Source: Planctomycetota bacterium
Lineage (GTDB): Bacteria; Planctomycetota; Planctomycetia; Pirellulales; UBA1268
NCBI GenBank assembly: GCA_027622795.1
Contig: JAQBZA010000234.1
Coordinates: 1-5,562 of the forward strand
DNA length: 5,562 nt
Direction of reading: 5' to 3'
Part shown: piece after piece, positions 1 through 5,276 of the stretch
How the letters are laid out: each line of letters opens with the position of its first letter
Numbering within the stretch: position 1 is the first letter of the stretch
Translations under genes and position numbers: made by a program
Notes under the pieces: generated by a model
Databases searched by the model: none
What the model saw: only the letters and a program-made list of their open reading frames with translations
What the model was told of the DNA's origin: nothing

Positions 1-407
1 ATGCTCTTGATCCGCCGCTCGATCTCCCGATTCCCCGGGAAGGGTGGCTGCCGGTCGGTGGGGATCGTGTTGATGTAGGGCGTCGTGGCCGAAAATGGGA
101 TCGGCACGCCGAGCCGATAGGCCTCCTGCTCGATTGCATGAAGCAGGTAGGCGGCGCGATCGCCACCACGGCTGTTGATCACATAGCGCAGCGAGTCGAG
201 CCATTCACGGGTCTCAGTCGGGTCGGCGTCCACCGATGCCACGCCGTCGACCAACTCCGGCTGGCCCGACGCCGCCGCCCCCATCTGGCCGATCGCCATC
301 GGTGCGTGGGCCCCGCGGGGCAAGGAAACGTCGCCCTGGCCATTGCCTGCGTCACCCGTTCCGGCCGCCGCGTCGTGGCTCGTCTGGTCGATGTCGGGGC
401 TGGGCAT
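1..407 (-). CDS. aceE: Pyruvate dehydrogenase E1 component, homodimeric type (N-terminal part, runs off left edge)
   Basis: This is the thiamine-diphosphate-dependent E1 subunit, which decarboxylates pyruvate and acetylates the lipoyl group of E2 in the cytoplasmic pyruvate dehydrogenase complex. Only the first 135 codons are present. The segment from about residue 62 onward has the conserved start of AceE: DPTETREWLDSL, then RAAYLL, then TPYINTIP, then FPGNREIERRIKS. It lines up with the E. coli segments around IETRDWL, YINTIP and YPGNLELERRIRS. The ATG at 407-405 is preceded by GGAG with a 5-base spacer, so this start is favoured over the in-frame ATGs at 299 and 284. Compared with E. coli AceE, about 50 extra residues precede the homologous part; they are low-complexity and rich in Gly, Ala and Asp. 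The gene follows lpd on the same strand after a 109-base gap. The thiamine-diphosphate-binding parts lie outside the window. Identification is secure from the conserved motifs, recalled without a search. Confidence 0.93.
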   Translation of the reverse strand, partial: MPSPDIDQTSHDAAAGTGDAGNGQGDVSLPRGAHAPMAIGQMGAAASGQPELVDGVASVDADPTETREWLDSLRYVINSRGGDRAAYLLHAIEQEAYRLGVPIPFSATTPYINTIPTDRQPPFPGNREIERRIKS

Positions 408-412
408 GGCGT

Positions 413-416
413 CTCC
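413..416 (-). promoter_or_regulatory. Ribosome binding site of aceE
   Basis: GGAG on the minus strand, 5 bases before the ATG at 407. It decides the start of aceE in favour of the long N-terminal extension, because the later in-frame ATGs have no comparable site. Confidence 0.7.
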
Positions 417-422
417 AGAATC

Positions 423-455
423 CGGAAAAATAGGACAACTTTTCCTATTATTCCG
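423..455. promoter_or_regulatory. Inverted repeat over the aceE -10 box and start, candidate operator
   Basis: The arms at 423-435 and 443-455 pair at 12 of 13 positions around a 7-base spacer. The inner half-sites are AATAGGA and TCCTATT, and the outer ones are CGGAA and TTCCG. The dyad covers the candidate -10 box and the predicted start of aceE. If transcription starts near 440, only half of the dyad is in the RNA, so a DNA-binding repressor site is more likely than an RNA hairpin. No U-tract follows, so it is not a standard terminator for lpd. It does not resemble the PdhR half-site of E. coli. The regulator is unknown. Confidence 0.5.
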
Positions 456-475
456 CGGCTTCCGAGGGGCGTCTA
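447..475 (-). promoter_or_regulatory. Candidate sigma70-type promoter of aceE
   Basis: On the minus strand, a -35 box TAGACG (470-475, 4 of 6 matches to TTGACA) and a -10 box AATAAT (447-452, 5 of 6 matches to TATAAT) are separated by exactly 17 bases. The predicted start is near 440, giving a leader of about 33 bases before the aceE ATG. It stands out as an AT-rich spot in GC-rich DNA. This is a consensus match by eye, and planctomycete promoter consensus is poorly known to me. Confidence 0.45.
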
Positions 476-516
476 GGCCGGTTGCGAATTCCGCTGCGCG
501 ACAGGCTGAAGCCGCC

Positions 517-1944
517 CTACCGTGCCCCAGCCTCCGCGCGGGGGCGGTAGATTTCCGTGGCGACACCGAAATAATTTTCGGCGGAGAAGGCGACCGTCTC
601 GCCGAGCGTCGGATGCGGATGGATCGCCTCCATCAGGTCGCGGGCGGAGCAGCCCATTTCAATCGCCAACACGCCTTCCGCGATCAATTCACCGGCTCCC
701 GGGCCGACAATGCCGACCCCGAGCACGGTATCGGTCTCGGCATCGACAAGGATCTTCGTCATGCCGTCGGTGCGGCCGAGCGCATGGGCGCGGCCGCTGG
801 CGGCCCACGGATACTTGCTTACTTCGACAGCCCGCCCGGCAGCCTCCGCCTCGTTTTCGGTCAGTCCGGCCCAGGCGATCTCCGGATCGGTGAACACGAC
901 TGCCGGAATCGCCCGCGGTGCAAAGAGGGCCGGCTCGCCATGGAGAGCCTCCACTGCCACCTTGCCCTGATGGCTGGCCCGATGGGCCAGCATCGGCTCG
1001 CCACACACGTCACCGATGGCGAGGATCTGCGGGTCGGCCGTGCGCTGCTGGCCGTCCACCTCCACGAAGCCCTTGGCGTTGACCACCACCTGCGTATTTT
1101 CGAGGCCGAGGCCATCCGAGTTGGGCCGCCGGCCGACGGCCACCAACACGCGGGAAAATTCCTCCGTCGTCTCACCGTCTGGACCATCGAAGTGGACGGC
1201 TATCTTGGTGCCACGATCCTCGAGCTTCACCACCTTTGTCTTGAGGTGGATCTTTTCAAACAGTCCCTCGAGTCGCTTCTGCAGCGGCTTGACGAGATCA
1301 CGGTCGGCACCCGGCAGCAGCGTGTCGGTGAGTTCGACCACCGACACCCGTGATCCTAGTTCCGCATACACCGTTCCCATCTCGAGCCCGATGTAGCCCC
1401 CCCCCACCACCAACAGCGACTCGGGGATGTCGGCCAGCTCGAGCGCCGACGTCGAATCCATGACCCGCGGGCTGCCGATATCGAAGGCCGGAATCCGTGC
1501 CGGCCGGGAGCCACTCGCCAGGATGCAATGGTCGAACGTGATCGTCTGGCTCGCGCCGCCGGCCTCCGCCGCCGCCACCTCCAGCGTTGTGGAGTTGGTA
1601 AAGCGGGCGGTGCCGTGCACGATCGTCACATTCCGTCGCTTGGCCAGCTGGGCCAGGCCGCCGGTGAGTGAGGCGATGACCTTGTCTTTGCGGGCCCGCA
1701 AGGCATCGAGATTGATGGCGGGCTTCTCGAAGGCGATGCCCCACTCCTCCATCTCCCGGCTCTCGGCGAGCACGCGGCCGACATGGAGCAACGCCTTGGA
1801 AGGAATGCAGCCACGGAGCAGGCAGGTGCCGCCCAGTCGCGGATCACGCTCCACGAGCGCCACCTCCATGCCGAGGTCGGCTGCCAGAAACGCGGCCGCA
1901 TAGCCGCCAGGGCCACCACCAAGCACCACCACGGGAACGTGCAT
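517..1944 (-). CDS. lpd: Dihydrolipoamide dehydrogenase (E3 of 2-oxoacid dehydrogenase complexes)
   Basis: This cytoplasmic FAD flavoenzyme of 475 residues reoxidises the dihydrolipoyl group of E2 and passes electrons to NAD+. All family motifs are visible. The FAD-binding GGGPGG is at 9-14. The redox disulfide GGTCLLRGCIPSK has C41 and C46. ASGSRP is at 143-148, and the NAD-binding GGGYIGLE is at 181-188. An acidic E204 ends the second strand, which fits NAD+ rather than NADP+. The second FAD motif AIGDV is at 309-313, and the dimer-interface catalytic pair H444/E449 lies in HPHPTLGE. Length is typical for Lpd, with no lipoyl domain fused. I chose the ATG at 1944 because the protein begins directly with the Rossmann strand and GGGAGAG lies 7 bases upstream; an in-frame ATG at 2022 adds 26 unrelated residues and lacks a binding site. 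aceE follows on the same strand, pointing to service in pyruvate dehydrogenase. No E2 gene lies between them. Confidence 0.97.
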   Translation of the reverse strand: MHVPVVVLGGGPGGYAAAFLAADLGMEVALVERDPRLGGTCLLRGCIPSKALLHVGRVLAESREMEEWGIAFEKPAINLDALRARKDKVIASLTGGLAQLAKRRNVTIVHGTARFTNSTTLEVAAAEAGGASQTITFDHCILASGSRPARIPAFDIGSPRVMDSTSALELADIPESLLVVGGGYIGLEMGTVYAELGSRVSVVELTDTLLPGADRDLVKPLQKRLEGLFEKIHLKTKVVKLEDRGTKIAVHFDGPDGETTEEFSRVLVAVGRRPNSDGLGLENTQVVVNAKGFVEVDGQQRTADPQILAIGDVCGEPMLAHRASHQGKVAVEALHGEPALFAPRAIPAVVFTDPEIAWAGLTENEAEAAGRAVEVSKYPWAASGRAHALGRTDGMTKILVDAETDTVLGVGIVGPGAGELIAEGVLAIEMGCSARDLMEAIHPHPTLGETVAFSAENYFGVATEIYRPRAEAGAR

Positions 1945-1951
1945 CGCGTAA

Positions 1952-1958
1952 CTCTCCC
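1952..1958 (-). promoter_or_regulatory. Ribosome binding site of lpd
   Basis: GGGAGAG on the minus strand, 7 bases before the ATG at 1944. It decides that start over the upstream ATG at 2022. Confidence 0.7.
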
Positions 1959-2052
1959 AGGTTCCGGTCTGTTTTCGTTCGGATGTTGTATCGCGGATCC
2001 CGGCGGACAGACCGAGACACATTCAGGGGCCGGGCGTGTGGCCCGAGAAAGA

Positions 2053-2082
2053 GTTGTAGTTTCGCTCGGGATGCGTTTTCAA
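2053..2082 (-). promoter_or_regulatory. Candidate promoter of lpd
   Basis: On the minus strand, TTGAAA (2077-2082, 5 of 6 matches to the -35 consensus) and TACAAC (2053-2058, 4 of 6 matches to the -10 consensus) are separated by 18 bases. The predicted leader is about 100 bases. This is the best match I found in the lpd upstream region, but the -10 box is weak. Confidence 0.35.
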
Positions 2083-2115
2083 GAAACGGCCGCCCCGCCG
2101 CCGGGGAACCGCATG

Positions 2116-2142
2116 TTGTGCCGTGTCGGCGGATACCATAAT
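2116..2142 (+). promoter_or_regulatory. Possible promoter of tRNA-Leu
   Basis: TTGTGC (3 of 6 matches) and CATAAT (5 of 6 matches) lie 15 bases apart, which is shorter than the usual 17. The predicted start near 2149 would give a leader of about 24 bases before the mature tRNA. The -10 box is good; the -35 box and spacing are poor. Confidence 0.3.
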
Positions 2143-2172
2143 CATGGTAGGCGTTGCCGACGGTGGGCCCAC

Positions 2173-2254
2173 GCGAGAGTGGCGGAACTGGCAGACGCGC
2201 TGGATTTAGGTTCCAGTGTCGAAAGACGTGCGGGTTCGACTCCCGCCTCTCGCA
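2173..2254 (+). tRNA. tRNA-Leu, anticodon UAG
   Basis: A complete class II cloverleaf can be folded by hand. The acceptor stem GCGAGAG (2173-2179) pairs with CTCTCGC (2247-2253), and A2254 is the discriminator base. The D stem is GCG/CGC (2182-2184 with 2196-2198). The anticodon stem CTGGA/TCCAG (2200-2204 with 2212-2216) encloses the loop TTTAGGT, placing anticodon TAG at 2207-2209. A long variable arm with stem GTC/GAC around GAAA (2217-2229) marks it as class II. The T arm GCGGG-TTCGACT-CCCGC is at 2230-2246. UAG reads CUA and, with wobble, other CUN leucine codons. The 3' CCA is not encoded and must be added enzymatically. The tRNA ends one base before the stop codon of the convergent small gene. 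Confidence 0.97.
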
Positions 2255-2255
2255 T

Positions 2256-2591
2256 TCATTCCCGCTCGTCGCCGGCTCGAGGTGCCGGCGGCGGCAGTGG
2301 CTCCCCGTCACGCTCCCGATCGATGTCAGGCACAACCGAGCGGGGCGGCGACACGGGCGTGGGTATGTCGACCGGTCGCGGGGAAGCGACCGCCACGGGG
2401 CCCGGCCACGGCCGCCACTGCGTCGCATAAAAACCAAACTGCTCGGGCCGCACCGGGCAGCAGGCCGCGCAGGGGCCACCACTCATTCCGGCCTCACCCC
2501 ATGCGTCATGCGGAGGCAACGCGAGATCATCCGCGCAGCTCACCGCCGCCATTACCAGGCCCGGCACGATCGCCAACAATAGGTCCCGCAC
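2256..2591 (-). CDS. Small exported planctomycete-type protein, Cys-containing with Pro-rich tail, function unknown
   Basis: I do not know its function. The 111-residue product begins with a hydrophobic export signal (LLLAIVPGLVMAAVSCA, residues 4-20). It ends either in a lipobox-like AVSC (C19, with Ala at -3, not ideal) or in a signal peptidase I site after A20, so it is predicted to leave the cytoplasm. A short CAACC motif (C41, C44, C45) follows, then FGFYATQWRPWPG at 52-64, then a tail of about 45 residues rich in Pro, Arg and acidic residues. I recall the aromatic TQWRPWP-like motif from planctomycete hypothetical proteins. The start is uncertain: the GTG at 2591 lies 7 bases after a GGGGGG run (2599-2604) and gives a plausible signal peptide, while the GTG at 2597 leaves no room for a binding site. 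The codons are strongly GC-ending, as expected for a real gene. It is convergent with tRNA-Leu and divergent from the TPR gene. Confidence 0.72.
   Translation of the reverse strand: MRDLLLAIVPGLVMAAVSCADDLALPPHDAWGEAGMSGGPCAACCPVRPEQFGFYATQWRPWPGPVAVASPRPVDIPTPVSPPRSVVPDIDRERDGEPLPPPAPRAGDERE
2267..2293 (+). terminator. GC-rich hairpin just after tRNA-Leu, possible U-less terminator
   Basis: The arms 2267-2276 and 2284-2293 form a 10-bp stem with one G-U pair around the 7-base loop TCGAGGT, starting 13 bases after the tRNA 3' end. No U-tract follows, so it is not a standard intrinsic terminator. The position suits termination or 3' processing of the tRNA transcript, but the same bases encode the Pro-rich tail of the opposite-strand gene and could fold by chance at this GC content. 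Confidence 0.25.
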
Positions 2592-2618
2592 AACCACACC
2601 CCCCAAATGAACTATCGG

Positions 2619-2668
2619 CGATTTTGGTTCTTCCTCAGCAGTCGATTTTTGGCCGGGGGCGATTTTGC
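2619..2668 (+). repeat. Three direct CGATTTT repeats
   Basis: Copies start at 2619 (CGATTTTGG), 2643 (CGATTTTTGG) and 2660 (CGATTTTGC), spaced 24 and 17 bases apart. They are AT-rich in otherwise GC-rich DNA and lie upstream of both divergent genes, so they could be binding sites for a shared regulator. No regulator is known. Confidence 0.5.
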
Positions 2669-2693
2669 CTTCGGCAATCTGTCGGCCGACAAT
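2665..2693 (+). promoter_or_regulatory. Candidate promoter of the TPR gene
   Basis: TTGCCT (2665-2670, 4 of 6 matches) and GACAAT (2688-2693, 4 of 6 matches) are separated by exactly 17 bases. The predicted start is near 2700, leaving a leader of about 70 bases. The perfect 12-bp palindrome TGTCGGCCGACA at 2680-2691 covers the end of the spacer and most of the -10 box, which could be an operator. Both boxes are only moderate matches. Confidence 0.35.
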
Positions 2694-2739
2694 ACCGGCA
2701 GTCGTCGACTCGGCAGGGACCGCGGAGCGGAGTGAGTCC

Positions 2740-2761
2740 GTCTCTGGACTGTCTCTGGAGT
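2740..2761 (+). repeat. 11-base tandem duplication containing the TPR gene ribosome binding site
   Basis: GTCTCTGGACT (2740-2750) is followed directly by GTCTCTGGAGT (2751-2761), with 10 of 11 bases identical. The one difference turns GGAC into the GGAG Shine-Dalgarno site at 2757-2760, 8 bases before the ATG at 2769. The first copy ends in GGACT, which can pair with AGTCC at 2735-2739 around a 6-base loop. The GGAG site favours the ATG at 2769 over the in-frame GTG codons at 2760 and 2763. Confidence 0.6.
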
Positions 2762-2768
2762 GGTGCCG

Positions 2769-5276
2769 ATGCGTCGCCTCAATGTCCGCCTGCTCATCTG
2801 GCTTGTGGCCACCACCGCACCGGCCGCCGTGGGCGTGCATCTCCTGCACGGGTTTCAGGTAGGCCGCAATGCCGACACGCTTGTCGCGCGGGCCCGCGAA
2901 AAACGGGCCGCAGGTGAAGCCGACGAGGCCGTTCAACTCTTGAGCCGATATGTCGGGCTGCGGCCAGATGATGCCGCTGCCTCGGCGGAGTTGGCCACCA
3001 CGCTCCTCACCCGACTGGAGACGATCCCACCAACGCGGCGGGATGTGGCCCGGGCCTTTGCCGCGCTGGAGTCGGCCGTTCGCGACAATCCTGCCGACGC
3101 CCCGCTACGGCTGAAGCTCGCCGAGTTTTGTGTGCGGCTCGGTCGCCATGCCGATGCCGAGCAGCATCTGGCCCTCCTCCCCTCCTCCCGAGTCGATGCC
3201 GCCGACGAGGCGGACGTGGCAATGATTCGCGGCCGCGCGGCAATCGGCACCGGGAATCATGCTGAAGCGGTGCGAATTCTGGCCGCGGTGGTGGGCTTTG
3301 ACCCCGAAGGCAAGACGTTTATCGCTCCCGCCGTTGCCACCGATGCCGATTCGGCCACGGTTCTTGCGGTGTTGGCCACCCTCTTCAACGACGCATTCGA
3401 TGATCCGGCCACTGCCGACCTGATCATGCGACGGCTCCCCGCGGTAGCTTCGGACGATCCGCAGGTCTGGATCACGCTGGCCCGCTGGCACCTGTACCGA
3501 AATGACCTCGCAGAGGCAGTCGCGGCAGCCACCCGGAGTCGCAGGCTCGCTGCCGACGATGCGGAGGCCGCGCTCGTCTCGTTTGAGGTGGCGGTCGCGA
3601 GCGGGGATAACGTCACAGCCGCGCAGGTCATCGCGGAGGGCCTGGCAGCCCATCCTGATGACGAACGGCTGCACCGGGCCCGAGGGCTGCTGGCGATCCG
3701 CCGCGGAAATCCTGTCGAGGCTGTCGCTGCGATCCGTGCGGGATTGGCCCGCCAGCCCGCCAGCAGCCCGCTCTTGGCCATGCTCGCCGAACTGCTCCTC
3801 GAGCAGGGCGACCCGCCCGCTGCCCGCGAGGCGATCGACGCGCTGATCGCGCAGGAGGGGCATGAGCCCCCGTCCGTGGCGTTCCTCGAAGGCTGGCATC
3901 TCGTCGAAACACACCGGTGGCTCGAGGCGAAACGGGTGCTGCAACAACTTCGCCCCCAGGTACTCGCGGCAGATCAGGTGCGACGACGGGTCGACCTGCT
4001 ACTCACCCGCTGCTACGCCGCTCTCGGTATGTTCGATGAGCAGCTCGCTGTCTGCCAGACTGTGTTGGCCGAGACTCCGGAGCTGATGTCCGCGCGACGC
4101 GACGCCGCGACGGCCCTGGCCGCCCTTGGCCGGCCGGCCGAGGCCCTCGACCTGCTCAACGCCGCGCCAGCCCAACTGCCCCACGAGGGAGGCACGCTCC
4201 GGGCCGAATGCCTGCTGGCCCTGGGACGGGTTGACGATGCCATCGCGTACCTGACCGCGGCCGGTAAGCAGACTCCTGACGATCCGCGGGTTTGGGCGAC
4301 CCTCGTCGAGGCGACGCTGCGGCAACGCGGCCCACTGGCAGCCCGCGAACAACTGGAGAAGATCGCTCCACCGCTCGCCGCGACGCCGCCACTACTGGTG
4401 GCCCGCGGTCTGATCGCCGCCAGCCTGCCGGCAAACGAGGCCGAGCAGGAGTTTACCGCCATCGAGGCGGCGGCTTCGGCCCTGGCCGCAGACGATCGCC
4501 GGGGTGTCCTTGCCGGGCTCGCCCGCCTCGCGGCCGGCCGCGGCGACCGCGATTCCGCCGCGAGGCTGTGGGGCGTCATCTGCGACGCGCATCCCGACGA
4601 CCTGGTCGCCTGGTGGCAGCGGTACGACCTGGCCGCCGCTGCCAGCGACATCGAGGCCGCGGAAGCATGTGTCGAGGCGATTGAGCGGATCACCGACGGG
4701 TCATCTGCCGATGGCCGCACCGCCCGGGCCGGCCTTCTCCTGCTCCGAGTCGCGGGCTCGTCGGCAGACGGTAGCGACACGCTGCTCGATGAGGCCCGCC
4801 ACCTGCTTCTCGAAGCTGAGGCGGAGCGGCCGCGGTGGCAACGGATCCAGCTGTTTTTCGCCGGAGCCCACCGGCTGCGGGGCGACAGCGAGGCCGAACG
4901 AGAATGCCTCGAGCAGGCCCTCGCCTGTGGGCCGCTTTCGGTTCGCCAGCGGGTGATACTGGCCGACCTGCGCGACCGCCTCGGCCGGTGGGACGAATGC
5001 CGCACAGATCTCCAATCATTGGCCGCGTCCGCCGACGCCCCTCCAGCGATCACCGCCCTGCTGATCGGCAAGCTGATCGACCATGAGGAACTCGACGCCG
5101 CCCGTTCCTGGCTGGCGAAGCTCACCCGCAACACTCCCGGCGCTGCCGGCCTCCTCTCGCTCGAGGCCAGGCTCGCCGCAGCCTCCGGCGACCATGCCAC
5201 CGCGTCGCGGCTGCAGGCCGAGTTCGACGCAGCCCGCGGCAAGGAGCCGGGCTCACCCGCCTTGAAGCGTCCGTGA
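2769..5276 (+). CDS. Membrane-anchored tetratricopeptide repeat protein, function unknown
   Basis: The product is 835 residues. A short basic N-terminus (MRRLNVR) precedes a hydrophobic stretch at about 7-27 with no obvious signal peptidase site, so I infer a signal anchor with the rest outside the cytoplasm. From about residue 40 to the end it is a continuous array of helical hairpins of about 34 residues. I count roughly 15-17 TPR-like units by eye, for example DEAVQLLSRYVGLRPDD (52-68), AEAVAAATRSRRLAADD, and RDSAARLWGVICDAHPDD. No catalytic domain is visible. TPR arrays scaffold protein-protein contacts, so a role in an envelope-associated complex is inferred, not shown. Large TPR proteins with one N-terminal membrane segment are common in planctomycetes, as far as I recall. 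I chose the ATG at 2769 because of GGAG 8 bases upstream. The gene diverges from the small exported-protein gene, and its last 24 bases overlap the 3' end of the convergent TPR gene. Confidence 0.9.
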   Translation: MRRLNVRLLIWLVATTAPAAVGVHLLHGFQVGRNADTLVARAREKRAAGEADEAVQLLSRYVGLRPDDAAASAELATTLLTRLETIPPTRRDVARAFAALESAVRDNPADAPLRLKLAEFCVRLGRHADAEQHLALLPSSRVDAADEADVAMIRGRAAIGTGNHAEAVRILAAVVGFDPEGKTFIAPAVATDADSATVLAVLATLFNDAFDDPATADLIMRRLPAVASDDPQVWITLARWHLYRNDLAEAVAAATRSRRLAADDAEAALVSFEVAVASGDNVTAAQVIAEGLAAHPDDERLHRARGLLAIRRGNPVEAVAAIRAGLARQPASSPLLAMLAELLLEQGDPPAAREAIDALIAQEGHEPPSVAFLEGWHLVETHRWLEAKRVLQQLRPQVLAADQVRRRVDLLLTRCYAALGMFDEQLAVCQTVLAETPELMSARRDAATALAALGRPAEALDLLNAAPAQLPHEGGTLRAECLLALGRVDDAIAYLTAAGKQTPDDPRVWATLVEATLRQRGPLAAREQLEKIAPPLAATPPLLVARGLIAASLPANEAEQEFTAIEAAASALAADDRRGVLAGLARLAAGRGDRDSAARLWGVICDAHPDDLVAWWQRYDLAAAASDIEAAEACVEAIERITDGSSADGRTARAGLLLLRVAGSSADGSDTLLDEARHLLLEAEAERPRWQRIQLFFAGAHRLRGDSEAERECLEQALACGPLSVRQRVILADLRDRLGRWDECRTDLQSLAASADAPPAITALLIGKLIDHEELDAARSWLAKLTRNTPGAAGLLSLEARLAAASGDHATASRLQAEFDAARGKEPGSPALKRP

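Larger units (their letters stand above)
1945..2172. other. Intergenic region between lpd and tRNA-Leu
   Basis: These 228 bases separate the divergently transcribed lpd and tRNA-Leu. I see no credible gene here. The region holds the lpd ribosome binding site and candidate promoter. A possible tRNA promoter has TTGTGC at 2116-2121 and CATAAT at 2137-2142 with a short 15-base spacer. A perfect inverted repeat TACCAT-AATC-ATGGTA at 2134-2149 overlaps that -10 box. Confidence 0.5.
2592..2768. other. Divergent intergenic region with short repeats
   Basis: These 177 bases separate the small exported-protein gene and the TPR gene, and no credible gene lies within them. CGATTTT occurs three times in the same orientation at 2619, 2643 and 2660. 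A candidate plus-strand promoter, a 12-bp palindrome and an 11-base tandem duplication follow towards the TPR start. I found no convincing minus-strand promoter for the small gene. Confidence 0.5.

Noticed and set aside
566..581. Perfect inverted repeat CCGAAA-TAAT-TTTCGG
   Set aside because: It lies within the conserved C-terminus of lpd (ENYFGV region), so codon constraint and chance explain it.
343..1353. Plus-strand open frame of 336 codons
   Set aside because: It lies opposite lpd, whose motifs are complete, and its translation resembles no protein family. It is a GC-rich shadow.
2173..2254. tRNA-Leu as an integration site for a mobile element
   Set aside because: I saw no integrase gene and no repeat of the tRNA 3' end elsewhere in the window.
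1783..2482. Overlapping open frames on both strands crossing the tRNA-Leu
   Set aside because: They run through a complete tRNA and the start of lpd, with Arg/Ser/Gly-rich translations and no plausible ribosome binding site.
2592..2936. Long upstream extension of the small minus-strand gene to 226 codons
   Set aside because: It would bury the export signal in the middle of the protein and overlap the start of the TPR gene by 168 bases. The GTG at 2591 fits better.
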